A stretch of DNA of 64,000 nucleotides, from assembly GCF_947179165.1 (NCBI RefSeq), contig NC_077238.1:73102757-73166756 (forward strand), read 5' to 3'. This DNA comes from Solanum dulcamara (Eukaryota; Streptophyta; Magnoliopsida; Solanales; Solanaceae). Shown here piece by piece: positions 32,170 to 43,440 of the stretch. The translations under genes and the position numbers were made by a program. Below the pieces are notes generated by a model, which worked only from the letters and a program-made list of their open reading frames with translations, was not told the DNA's origin and searched no databases. Position 1 is the stretch's first letter. Every line of letters starts with the position of its first letter.

Positions 32170-35100
32170 GGAACATTCGTCCTCGAATGTTAAATAGATT
32201 CTAAATTCCCAATATTTTCTCAAGTGTTCTCATGGTTAGTTATACCCTTCACATACCTCCTCCATTTGTCGATTCGCTTTAGTTCATTATAACGCATTCT
32301 AGGTTCTACAAGTAAAACAAAATTTCACAGGGGATAACATTTTTGTACTTAATATTCTTGCTTTACTCTATTGTGACAATCCGTATTCTGAAATCATCAG
32401 CATCATGTGTTACTTTCTGAATTTCTCTTGAAGGTCTTAACCTATCATTTGCTTTTACTTCTTAATCTCGGTTTTTGGGTTGGCTATCAACTAGCGTTAG
32501 GGTTTCCTCATGTTATGACTTTACCATCATCCAGTAACCAGTAACCCGCTTGTTCTGATTGTCTTGGTTAAATTATTTCGTAATTTCTTTTATCTTAACG
32601 GGCAACACTTTAGGCATAATATCTTGATTCATTTCTCTATTTTTGACTTAAACCTTTTTATTTCCCCTTTACTCAAATTTTCTCTTAGTTCTCCTACCAC
32701 GCATCCTATTGCAATATTTGCACAAACATGTGTAGGTTCTTAGATCAGCCCATAAGATACCTTAACGTTGCCATGCTAGTCTTTACGCAGACCCTATATT
32801 TTGTCTTGCCTCTTTCAGTTGATATCAGGGCTCATCTAAGGCTTTTGCCCTCATTACTAATTATATCCTTGTAGTTTTGTCTCAAACCATCTTATACATT
32901 TCTTTGATGTATCTGAAATATTTAAATCACATTGTTGTTACTTAATTCTTATTCTTTTTATCAAGTAATCACTTGATCTCGCCCTTAGCATACCATATTC
33001 TTAGGTTGCATACTATTCTTGTACCATTTGTACAAAGTGCGCTCAATCTTAATCATCGTCTTTCCTTCTCATGACTTATTCAACTCTACATATCTTATTG
33101 TACTAACACTCATTTGCTATCTATTTTTCTATATTTTTTCCCCTTTCTTTACTTACCATTCAATTATATCATATTCTAGCATATGATAGATTTCTTATTC
33201 ATCCTCCCTTGCAACTTGTATGCCACAATATCATTAGCCAATAACTCTGCTGCCAACATCTTAACCTTTAATCCAGTATAGCCTTGCTATCCTTTATAAT
33301 ATCTTTAAGTTACTCGTTACTATTCTCTTGTCGTATTCATCCTTTTGTTTTTTTTTGCATCCATCTTTTGATATCATACTATTCAAGAACTTTACCAATA
33401 ACCCTTAGCACTTTCTGAAATATTATCTTGGTTTCTATCCGTTTATTGCTGGCTTTTAGATCTTACTAACTTGTTCCACCATGGAATCTCATTTGAAATT
33501 TAAGTGTTCGTATTAACGTGTTGCAGTGTCAGTTGATTTCACTTTACACTTGTATTTTTCTTATCCTCTTCCTCCCTTTAGGGTGTACCCATATGATTAT
33601 CTGTTTACATTCTACTCTATGCTCCCATTTCAAATTTTCAAATGTATATGATTCTTTTTTAATACATTTGGTATACTGCACCATATCCATAACTTCCTTT
33701 ATATCATCTATAACTTAGACAACCCATGTACAAAACCTTAACACAATCATGAGGTGCTTAGAATTCTCGATATATAGTACAAAATCTAATCTGATGATTG
33801 GTACTCGAGTAATACAATTAATGTCACAATTTATCCAAAGTCACATTTCATTCATTCCAATCAATAATTAGCTAGTGCTTATAATTGTTTCATATTCTCC
33901 ATTCGGTAGCACTTATATTCTGATGATAAGTGTTCCAAGCTTTGTTATAACATTATCTTAATCCCAACAGATGTGACTTATTACTCTAATAGGTTCACAA
34001 TGCATCAGTTGTTTCACAAATCTACAATCTTTGTCCTTTAAGAATATCACTATTTTTCCGAGGTGAAGTCATATATATGCAATACTCCTTTATGCTTCAT
34101 GTGCTTTCACCCTTGTTGTGTATCCAACACTAACTTCTAATCTTACTCAAAATCATATCAAATTTATTTTAATAGTGGTCTTGTCTTATCACATTTATAT
34201 CATACTACACCTTTAGTTCATAGCTATCTATTTCTCTTTTTGTTCCATACTCATACTTAATTAATTGCGTCTATCTTGAGTGCTTCCTTTAGTATTCCTT
34301 TCATTTCTCCAGTCTATGTCCATCTTTTATTTTGTGCACAAAGAATTTCATGCTACCTTCTATCTTGTTGTTCACCTTTATCTTCGTTACCACTTGACTT
34401 TCTATTCTAAACTTTCCCTATAGAACTTTGTAAGTCTTTCTTATTCATTCTTTATTTGATTTTTCGTTTCCCACAAATCACATCATATGCTTTAGTTACT
34501 TCCTTGCTAGGCTTTACTCATTTCAATAACAATCCTTATGGTATTCACATTACATTTTGTTCGTAATCCATCCTATAACGTAATGCTTCTTAACCTTATT
34601 GACGATTCTTACTATGTTTTAATTAGACTCCTTGGACTAGGAGTACTCAACCCTTCACCCTTTCTGATCAATCTTATCCTTAATATCTCACAAATTTATG
34701 TTTTCCTTCAACAAATGCCATCTACAATTAGTTGGTTAAAAACTAATAAAATGTTACTATGAATCATTCTCCAACCACTACCAAACGAAAACTAGAATCC
34801 AACAAGCACCACCAGATTTCTTAGTGCTTGATGCACCTGGTTTACCTTCAGGCTTATTCTTGAATCATGAACGGATTATTTAATTCATAAATTACTTGCC
34901 GAATGCTTTGTATTCTTCAATTGAAAGTGAAATTTAATTGTTGGACATTTTTTCCTTGAACATAAGCTTTTTCTAAGGCAATATGTGGTTGGAATGTATT
35001 CTGATCCGTTCAAATGAACTCTAGATTTTGTTGCTCATATAAGCTTTTTATCAAATATCATTTCCCAAGTAAGAGTGGCGCCCCTTATGGATTACATGGA

Positions 35101-35744
35101 AGGTATCTCTTAAAGCTTTAGTCCAACATAATAAATTTACCCTATCGGTATCAACTTCTAAGACATATCATCCTTTCTTTTTATTTCTTTCTATTTCAAG
35201 GAAAATTTGGGCAGAGTTTCCTCTATATTTCTTACTATCCCAAAACCTGCACACAGAAAATACCAACAATGTCTCATAGGGACAACATATATATATTCAT
35301 ATAATATCATATCACAACCATAGAGGGCACCTAATATCAATAACAATATAAAAATGATGGACTTACCTCGTATGTCCAACTCGAACTACACCTGTTACAC
35401 TTTCCTGTCTACTTTTCCTTTCAATTTTCAACTTTTCATTTCAATCATATTTCGATATTCTTACCTTATCCAACATGCCTCTTTCGCACCATTACTTACA
35501 TGTATACTGTGTAGCTTCCAATATCATCATTCGCTTTCTTCAATCAATGTCGTTCTTCAGTTGAAATTAAAGGTTAGAAAAAGGAACTTCATGTCATATG
35601 ACTGGGCTCTATCGCACGATCTTAGATATGAAAGAAAGGCAACATCCTAAATTTCCTATCGCCTTATGTTTATAGATGTGGTGCACAACACACCGATAAA
35701 AAGACTCTACTAGACACAGTCTGTAGACACTCCGTGGATGAACT
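32170..35744 (-). other. Non-coding internal domain of the LARD-like element
   Basis: About 3.6 kb with no frame longer than about 100 codons and no recognisable gag, protease, integrase or RT motif. The plus strand is strongly enriched in C and T in runs (for example around 33110-33160), so the element RNA is purine-rich. In known LARDs the internal domain is conserved for RNA structure and packaging rather than coding; that role is inferred here. The last 100 bp before the PBS resemble the Gypsy leader at 55925-56021, sharing GATGTGGTGCACAACACA or a close match, then TCTACTA(G/A)ACAC. Confidence 0.78.
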
Positions 35745-35756
35745 GCTCTGATACCA
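35745..35756 (-). other. Primer binding site (initiator Met tRNA), LARD-like element
   Basis: TGGTATCAGAGC on minus, four bases from the 5' LTR edge at 35761. It is the standard PBS of plant LTR elements. Confidence 0.93.
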
Positions 35757-38255
35757 TTTCTATCACGACCCAACCTCGTGGGCCATGACTAGTGCCCGAA
35801 TTGGACACTCGTATATACACCTGTCAGCAACTAAACATGATAAGGGACTTATACGGGTAGAACTTTGCCTCAAAACAGTCATATATATATATATATATAT
35901 ATCAAAACCACCTGTCTCCTGGGGAGTCACAATCGTCAAAAGATAACATAGTATGTAAACCAACAAGGCTTTCATTACATGTAGGAACGTCCCGCTATAT
36001 ATCATATATAGATACGCAAGCTGACAAGGCTGCCACTATACATCACATTCCAAATATACATGTATATACGCAAGCCGACAAGACTGCCACTATGAATGGG
36101 GACATTCCAAAACATTAGTCATACTAGTATAGCTGGATAACATCTATATACAACCCACACATATATGCCTACAGACCTCTAAAAATATCAATAATAACAT
36201 ATGATGGGACAAGGCCCCGCCGTACCCCTGGATAAACAAATATATACATCAAAAGGTCGATATCAAACGTCAACGCTCCGGAACAATAGAGCACTTTCAA
36301 AATAGCTTGCTGGAAATCTTAAGCTGGCGGATCTCCAAAATGAGTATCTGTACTTATGGGCATGAAACGCAGCCCCTCGAAGAGAGGGGGTCAGTACGAC
36401 ATATGTATTGAATATATAAAGCATAAAATACCATAAAGGAGATCACATTTGAAAGGGACAATCAAGAGACAAGTATAATACTCATAATCAAGAAATCACT
36501 GTACATGTGCCTTATTAAATAAAATCATGCATGATCATATCATATATCATATCCGGTCCATTATGGACTCGATAAATCTATCATATACATGTATATCATA
36601 TTCAGCCCATCATGGAGCTCAACGCCATCATCATATTACCATGTCATTATATCATATCATATCATATCATAAACATACATATATATATATATATATATAT
36701 CGTATCCGGCCCTCTAGTGAGGGACTCGGTGAATAATGTAGTGAAACTATGCACGAATACATACCCGTCCCGGGACTTGGTGAAAAATACATTAAGACAT
36801 GCATGAGTAGACTAGTGAGTAACCATATGCATTTAAATCATCATTTAAGACTTAATGGAATAATAAAAATAAACCATTATTTGAAAATCAGGATGATAGT
36901 CATTTCAAGTACTCTTTGATTGTCGCTAGGCATTATGCCAAACACGAATTATACTGAAATATGTATTGTACCAAAATATAAATTATACCAACTAGGATAG
37001 CTGGAATCATACTCATGAGACAAGATATAACAATATAAATTCTGTAAACCAAGAATGTTAGCCATCCGAATATATTTAAGAATAAGAGTTTCTTTGGAAT
37101 TTAAGTATGCGTCGTCCGTTTGTTTCATATGGATCATGCCAAAAGGAAGAAAGGTTAGCTTTACATACCTTTAGCGTTTACTTGCGCTCAATACGTATAT
37201 GCTGCCCAATATTGTCTCAACCTATATTAAAACTTTAGCCACTACAATTAAGTTATGGAAAGACATAAAACGTACTTTATCGTTAGTAGGTTATTTCTGA
37301 AAAAACTGGACAGCACCTCCCCTTAATGTCATAACCCTTTTTCGAATATATAAAAGCAAAACTAGGTTTTAAAGCGTGAATAAAAGTTTTAGATCTATGA
37401 AATAGCTATCCAGAACATCTTCAATGACTCAAAATGTAGCTTTACACAAAGAGTTATGTTAAAATTACTAACAGCAGTCCCATCCAAAAACGGATTTGCA
37501 AAACACAAAAATCTGAGCAGCAACTCCCTTATACTACTCACTTTCTCAACTTCCAAATCAACCATACAATCACCAAGTAATATCAATAATCACACATTCA
37601 AATGCCATGTCAAGACAATCCAAGACGACATTCAAAAATACTCCAAATAACCCACATACAACTACTACATCTTCCAATTATCCTTAATGATCCGTAGTCT
37701 TAACGTTTTATCGAAACAATCCTAAAATAGCCCAACTAATATATAATGCAACATATAGCCTTAATTATCATTAATCTTCCAAGATCAACAAGAACAACAA
37801 CAACCCATCAAAATAGCCCCTAACCAACAATATAAAGATGCTCAAAAACCTTATGAACACCTACAACAAGCCAAGCAAACCACCTACAATTTTTACACCT
37901 TATTTCATACTACTTTTCATCCAATTTTTGTGGCCTATAACAGCAGCCACACACAACCACAACATCATTCATTCATATGCAAGAAAGCCATGTTAATATC
38001 ACCACAAGTTCTACAACAAATTCAACCTCAACCTTAATCATTTAATTCCTTCACTCTCATCACAAAATCCATAACAATAACAATCCAATACTAAGCAAAA
38101 TTAATTCAGCCTTTTCTACACCAAGCAGCCCCAAACGTCTCCTACCATGCCTTAACATCAACACCCATAATTTCATACATTCATCACTCATTTATCAACT
38201 CACACAAGCTTCAATTACCTTCAAGATAAGGGAAAAATGAAAACGAAGATGAAAT

Positions 38256-38266
38256 CTTACCTTAGG
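38256..38266 (-). promoter_or_regulatory. Splice-donor-like site in the LARD leader
   Basis: Minus strand reads CCTAAG followed by GTAAGA (junction 38261/38260), about 310 bp downstream of the TATA box; the 3' LTR copy is at 30910/30909. It matches the plant 5' splice-site consensus and would allow a spliced leader. No acceptor has been assigned. Confidence 0.45.
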
Positions 38267-38570
38267 CTTTTATGACACAATTTGCTTGAAAACTTGAGGG
38301 CTTGGTCAAAAATGTTTTTGCTTCTCTAATGGATCCATCCTTGCTTCCATGACCTTTAATAATCACCACACTTAACCCCTCAATTTCTTCCTCACTCTCG
38401 AGCTTGTCCACCTCCCTCTTTCTCTACACTTCCGTTGCTTCTCTCTATCTTCATTTGTTGAAGATGAGAGTTCTTCCTTCTTGGAGCACTCTTTAGAGTT
38501 GGAAAAGAAGTGGCTGCAGATTTTTTTCAATAAGGGAACCAAGTGGCTTCCCAAGAGGCCTAATTGTCCC

Positions 38571-38604
38571 TTATAAAAATGTGGGCCAATAGGAATTGAC
38601 CATG
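38571..38604 (-). promoter_or_regulatory. Predicted LTR promoter (CCAAT and TATA elements)
   Basis: Minus strand reads CCTATTGGCC, a CCAAT-like element, then ATTTTTATAAGGG, a TATA box at 38580-38571. The same arrangement lies at 31220-31245 in the other LTR, with an intact CCAAT on the opposite strand. Transcription would start roughly 30 bp downstream, near 38540. The prediction rests on motif arrangement only. Confidence 0.55.
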
Positions 38605-39988
38605 TGGCAGTGGGGGACCACTTTTCATTCCACTAATTAAATTAATTCATCTTAATTAATCCCAAATTCCCAGTTAATAATCCAACCATGGTTAATTAAT
38701 TCATAATATCAACTAATATCTTCTAATTAGAATTAGGAATTAAAGATTTCTACATCGTGTCTAAAGATGATCCCATCTTTAACTTGTGTCAATTCTCTTA
38801 AGACTGACTCGACGTATGAAAATACGGAATATAACAGCCCATTAGCTCACGAATAGTCCAATGCACAAAATTATGGAATATAACAATTATCATTCTATTT
38901 ATGACATATTTTTTAGCCTACTTATAGTGATAAAGGGCGGTGGAGTGGTCCAGCCACATGTCAGGCTCTCTAATTGCGGTCAATGCTTTTGTTCCGTAAA
39001 ATAGTCATATCTTTTGTTACCGATATCAAATAAATTACCACGACTTATGGTTAGAAAGATAATCCAATTATCTACAACTTTTATTTTATGAGATTTTCCA
39101 AATTACCGAATCATGATGACGTTATGGTCTCTTCAAATCAGATCTCCCGAAAACATAACTTAGAAATATCCTTTTGGAGGGCTTACACTTGGATTTGACT
39201 CAAGGTTCCTTCTTGAGTTGTGTTTAACTTTACATATATTATCCATATAACTTATCATATGTTATTTTTATATATATAAAAAATCCATCATGTGGTCCCC
39301 ACCTTAGCTCACGATTACAAGGGCTATATATCTTTTAACATACCATTCCAATCATATTGTACGGACTCCAAATATTATACTCATGCTATCCTCATACTAA
39401 TATGGTAGAATTTTATTCTTTATACTAGTAATATTTTCTCCTCCTCGAACTCACATTAAGCCATCAGCAGCCTTAGTAACACGGAATTTTCTGGGGTCTA
39501 ACAGATCGACCCCTCTGCTAGGCTTCGGGATTCAGCTGTGAGTTGGTAAACTCCACCTCTTCTTGGAGCTTTCATATGATGTTTAATTTTGTTGTACAAT
39601 TTGGGTATAGTCGGGGCCTTATCCCAACAGTGCTTATGACACTCTTAGAGGCTATTGTGGACACAGTATTTTGGGTTTCCTTTTTACAGCTTTTAGTTTC
39701 CAGCCCATAGGTTTGGCATGTATTTATATGTGTGTATGCATGCATGTCTTCAGTTGCAACCTCGTCAGGTAGCTAGTACTTTATCATCTTGGCTTATCTA
39801 CCTTTGATTATATGATTTACTGTTATTCAGGTCATAACCTTAACGGTCCAGGCTTAGTATATCAGATGTTGTACTATCTAATCTTTTGAGCCCCCAGTTT
39901 AGTTAGCTAGTATGTTCTGTGGCTAACTCGATCAATTACGGTATCGAGTGTCAGTCGCACCTCCCCTATTTTGGGGTGTGACACGCTG

Positions 39989-41580
39989 AGTGAGATTCGA
40001 AAGCTTTGTTCAACTCGAAATAGTAAGAACTAAGAGAAAAGAAGTGGTTACTTTCAAATAGAGGTGTCCAATCACTTTAAACAATAACGATAACCCCAAA
40101 TCCTAACTCTTTTGAGGAACTGTGAGGTTCAATAAGAGACAATCGCAGAGAATGATCGATTAAGTAGCCCAAAACAGCAAGGGAACATGAGATAAATGAA
40201 AAGGATGAAGCAAAAATTGAACATTCAAAGGGACCAAAGGCCGCCTCTCCCAAAATCTCCCCAATTGAACATGTCCAGATACAAGTATATATAGCCAATT
40301 TCTAAGGTTTGAGATTGGGTTTGAAATTTGAAATCTTAAGAAAGAGTCGTTTGAGACGAGATCAAATCTCTTAAAAGTTGATTTGGCGTTTTGAAGATCC
40401 AGTATACATAGAACGTTAGGGGAGAGGAAAGAACAGTGCCTTTGTCGTATGAGAGCAAGATAGGTGAATAGGGGTTTGAAAAGAGGGCTACAGAGATGAA
40501 TTGTTTTGGATACAATTATGTTTTAAACATTACACTCTTTTGCATTTCAATTGTATCCACAACATTGATTATATGACCAAATTGACTTTAAATCACAAAA
40601 TCAATCTTTAAAATATAATCATTTTGAAACAAAATTGAGACGGATTAACTATCCAATTAATTAATTAAGCTTCTTGAACTTAAAAAAACCTACAAAAGTA
40701 GACAAATTGTAGTAATTAAGCCGCAAATGACTTCAGGTTGACAAATTAAAATACGTACGCACTTAAATACTTATTTTTGGGATAACGTGATTTTCAATTT
40801 AACAAACACATTTTATAATTAAGAAAATAATACGTAAATATAGATAATATATATTAGGGCATTTCGACAAATGAAATGGCAATAAAGTACCAAACTAATT
40901 TAGAAAATATTGACCTTAACAACAAATACTATGTTAATAAATTCAAGAAGTTTGACCAATTAGTTAAATGTGGGGGACCAAAATTGGTTGTCAACAACTA
41001 CATCAAAATATGATAATTGAAGTACAACGATTAAGACTGTTTTGACAATATTATGTAGAATTATTTAATCAAAACTTTGTTTTAACAATATTAATACTAT
41101 TTTACAAGACAACATACTATAAGATTTGATAACCCCGTACTAAGAGACTAGTTATCTTAAAAGCATGAATTCCCTAACTTAAAAGGCCTAAAAGAACAAA
41201 GGCTTAAGAAGACGTCTGTGGGAAGATTAAAAACCATTAGCGAGTTGTTGATTGTATTTTATAAGGAAAAACTGTCTAAAAATATATATAAAAAAATACC
41301 GTATTATTTCTGCAAGGTGTTAGACCACCAAAATTTATTCGGCATACTAAATCGACCATCCATGGATATGTAGCTTACTTCAATGTCTTGATGTTCCTTA
41401 ATGTGTTATTGTTGTGCTTGCATTTAGATAAAATATGTGTCATCAATGTAACTTCATGTACCATTGTAGGTAATAAAGTTTGTGTCAAGAAAATAATAAT
41501 CAGGGCAGAAAAATATTGCAACAATCATAGTATTTTATTTCACATAGCAAGTGTTCAATCTCCATGAATCCTACGATTCT
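39989..41580. other. Gene-free AT-rich region
   Basis: No conserved coding sequence. The minus-strand frame at 40077-40298 (73 codons) has no recognisable domain. Together with the joined sequence at 25815-25970 the first 100 bp could form an exon remnant on minus. The rest (40500-41580) is AT-rich with no repeat structure that I can see. Confidence 0.45.
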
Positions 41581-41589
41581 TCTTTTCAA

Positions 41590-41860
41590 ATATAACTTCA
41601 AGGGATTTCGATATTGGTCTTGAATTTGATCTCGACTTGTACTTGAATTCAAGGAATTTTGAGCTCGTTCTTGAATCTTGATGAACTTGATCTTGAGTTG
41701 TGGATTTGATGAATTTGATCTTGGCTTGTAATTGAAATCAAGAGCTTTTGGGCTTGTCTTTGAATCGGATGGTCTTGATCTTGAGTTGTATCTTATACTT
41801 GAGTGGTCGAATGCTTGAACCTTGTAGCTTGTTGAGAAATATGCGGCGTTTGATTTATGA
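41590..41860. repeat. CTTGA-rich degenerate tandem repeat
   Basis: Repeating variants of CTTGATCTTGAGTTGT, TTGAATTTGATCTCGACTTG and GATTTGATGAATTTGATC at roughly 45-60-bp spacing. It resembles LTR-type sequence seen widely in Solanaceae, but no ends could be defined, so the element type is open. Confidence 0.5.
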
Positions 41861-42306
41861 TCTCTCTATGGCTTCTTGTTAGAATTCTTGTGGCTTTTCT
41901 GAATTATAGTTGTAGAATGGAAGAGTTATGATGAGAACATACTTGATTCGGACAATCAAATTTAAGTGACATGTTTATATTTGATTGGTCAGAACATGTC
42001 ACTTATACACACGTGATACATTTTCGTTGATCTTCGATTTGGCTACGCATGTTATGTCATTTTGACATATGGCATGATCTCATTGGATTTTTCATTTGAT
42101 TGATATATATATATATGTATAATCCTCTTGACAAAAAATCAAGAAATCTACGAAAAAGAAAATTGAATCTAATTAGGCTAATGTAGGAGGTAGAAAATAC
42201 AAGATAGGGAATATAGATTCTTTCACATCTCAATTCAGTTTTAGAAAAAAACAACAGAATTCATCGAAGAAAAAACCAGAAAGAACAATCACATTCTAGC
42301 TAACAT
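41861..42306. other. Gene-free flank of the CTTGA-rich repeat
   Basis: AT-rich. It has two copies of a motif around TGACATGTTTATATTTGATT and GAACATGTCACTTATAC (41970-42005), which may form a long-range stem. No gene seen. Confidence 0.4.
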
Positions 42307-42315
42307 TTTGATTTC

Positions 42316-42433
42316 AAAAAGAAAATTATTAAAAAAAAACAATCTATATTGTCAGAGAAAATATATGTTCTGGGGAGGAAGGATTCAAACCTCGGGACCA
42401 AAACCCATACCTTACCACTTGGACACACCCCAC
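42316..42433 (-). mobile_element. tRNA-like SINE
   Basis: On minus the head reads GTGTGTCCAAGTGGTAAGG (A-box-like, as in Ser or Leu tRNA) and, about 25 nt later, GGTTTGAATCC (B box). Both are internal RNA polymerase III promoter elements. A short body and T-rich 3' end follow. The sequence TTTGATTTC flanks it on both sides (42307-42315 and 42434-42442), a likely 9-bp target duplication. It cannot be a functional tRNA gene because the 3' acceptor half is absent. Assignment to a named SINE family is not made. Confidence 0.65.
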
Positions 42434-42442
42434 TTTGATTTC

Positions 42443-42846
42443 TATGCGATGCTACTATACATCTAATGGGATCATGCCACATGTCTATAGATGTGTATAC
42501 ATCTCTAGTGCATAGTTATACATCATATATACATAATTATAAACTATTTATACAATATTGATACATTACAAGTGTATTATATAAATGCATCCATTTTAGT
42601 TGAAAAGGAATTTTGATCGCATGTATAATTATGTAAGAAGTCCATAAGTATAATTGTGTAAGAAAATATTACACTCTCTGTCTCTTTTGAAAATATTTAT
42701 GTCAAGTAACCTATACTTTGTGTATAAACACACTATTTAACCCATATTTGTTAGTTGAAGCGGTGTCACGTGGCACCTCCACTACTTCATCGGAAATATG
42801 TTACACACACATAAAACTCGATATATTAGATAAATATAAAATAACT
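42443..42846. other. Gene-free spacer
   Basis: AT-rich, no recognisable gene or element. Repeated TATACAT and CATATATACAT motifs near 42505-42560. Confidence 0.4.
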
Positions 42847-43440
42847 TGTCACGACCCGAATCCTCGAGTCATGATGGTGTCTACTATGACACACCGATAG
42901 GCAAGTCAACCCGTATCTTCGAACTACGAGTAATGGAATGTAAAGGTAGAAGATAAACATTTAACTAAACAGTAATAAAATAACAAGAACACAAATGAAC
43001 GGAAGCAAACCAAAAATATATACAATAAAAGATCCCCCCCCAGAACCTAGAAGTCACATATACAGAGCTACTAACAAAATGAGTACAAGTCCCAAAAGTA
43101 GACCACAAAAATAAGACTGTCTCAAAAATCAAAAGACAAACAATGTATATATATAGAAGGAGACGGGTAAATCCAAGACGTTGTGTGCTCACCCTCGCCT
43201 CCGATCAAGACTGCAGTTGGCTCGAGATCATGAAAATAGATGTAAAGTATAGTATGATTAACAAATAACAGATACCCAGTAGGCATCATATGCCAATTGA
43301 GCAATAAAAGAAAAAGTAATCTGAAATGTGAGAAACTAAAACACAACTAGAGACAACAACAAGGAAATCAAATAGGTATGTACACGAGCCTACTCACACA
43401 CAAAGAGAAAGATAGAAGCTAACTAAATCGTTGTGAGGGT
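42847..43440 (-). mobile_element. Truncated LTR fragment (minus), family of 62989
   Basis: On plus it starts TGTCACGACCCGAATCC, the reverse of an LTR end. Its content parallels the LTR beginning at 62989: GGTGTCTACTAT / AGTGCCTACCAT, then AGGCAAGTCAACCC / ATGCAATCCAAACCC; later GTGTGCTCACC / GTGCTCACCAT and GTAGGCATCATA / ATAGGCATCATA. The right edge is truncated where Gypsy gag sequence begins near 43440. Confidence 0.62.

Larger units (their letters stand above)
28398..39503 (-). mobile_element. Complete non-coding LTR element, LARD-like
   Basis: An 11.1-kb element in minus orientation. LTRs are 28398-32155 (3' LTR) and 35761-39503 (5' LTR). The 5-bp target duplication GATCG is perfect (28393-28397 and 39504-39508). 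The PBS, TGGTATCAGAGC on minus, is at 35745-35756, and the PPT (AAAGAAGGGAAAGA on minus) at 32156-32169. The internal region of 3.6 kb has no open frame with any gag or pol domain on either strand. LTR length, internal length and lack of coding capacity match LARDs as described in cereals (LTR about 4.4 kb, internal about 3.5 kb). In one aligned 195-bp block (30105-30299 versus 37456-37650) I count 3 differences, so the insertion is relatively young. Confidence 0.9.
35761..39503 (-). repeat. 5' LTR of the LARD-like element (~3.74 kb)
   Basis: On plus it starts TATCACGACCCAAC (TGTCACG expected, one substitution) and ends GGGGTCTAACA. It aligns with the 3' LTR along its whole length with scattered substitutions and shorter AT tracts. 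Confidence 0.93.
25971..39983 (+). mobile_element. Solo LTR 2 (~2.9 kb), split by the LARD-like element
   Basis: It starts TGTGAAATCCCATG at 25971 and ends GGGGTGTGACA at 39983. Flanking repeats are TGCTG (25966-25970) and CGCTG (39984-39988), one C/T difference at a CpG. The body is 25971-28397 plus 39504-39983. It holds a TGTATAGTCA-rich array (26625-26790), a splice-donor-like CAAGGTGAGT at 26950 and an AT microsatellite (27253-27275). The part near 26250-26420 resembles, in inverse orientation, the LTR near 60440-60600. Confidence 0.75.

Noticed and set aside
30105..37650. Pair of 64-codon frames conserved at 30105 and 37456
   Set aside because: Conserved only because they are the two LTRs of one element; no domain.
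40077..40298. 73-codon minus frame upstream of the solo LTR
   Set aside because: No recognisable domain or initiation context; kept only as part of a possible exon remnant.
42330..42440. tRNA gene
   Set aside because: A and B boxes are present, but there is no acceptor stem or 3' half; fits a SINE better.
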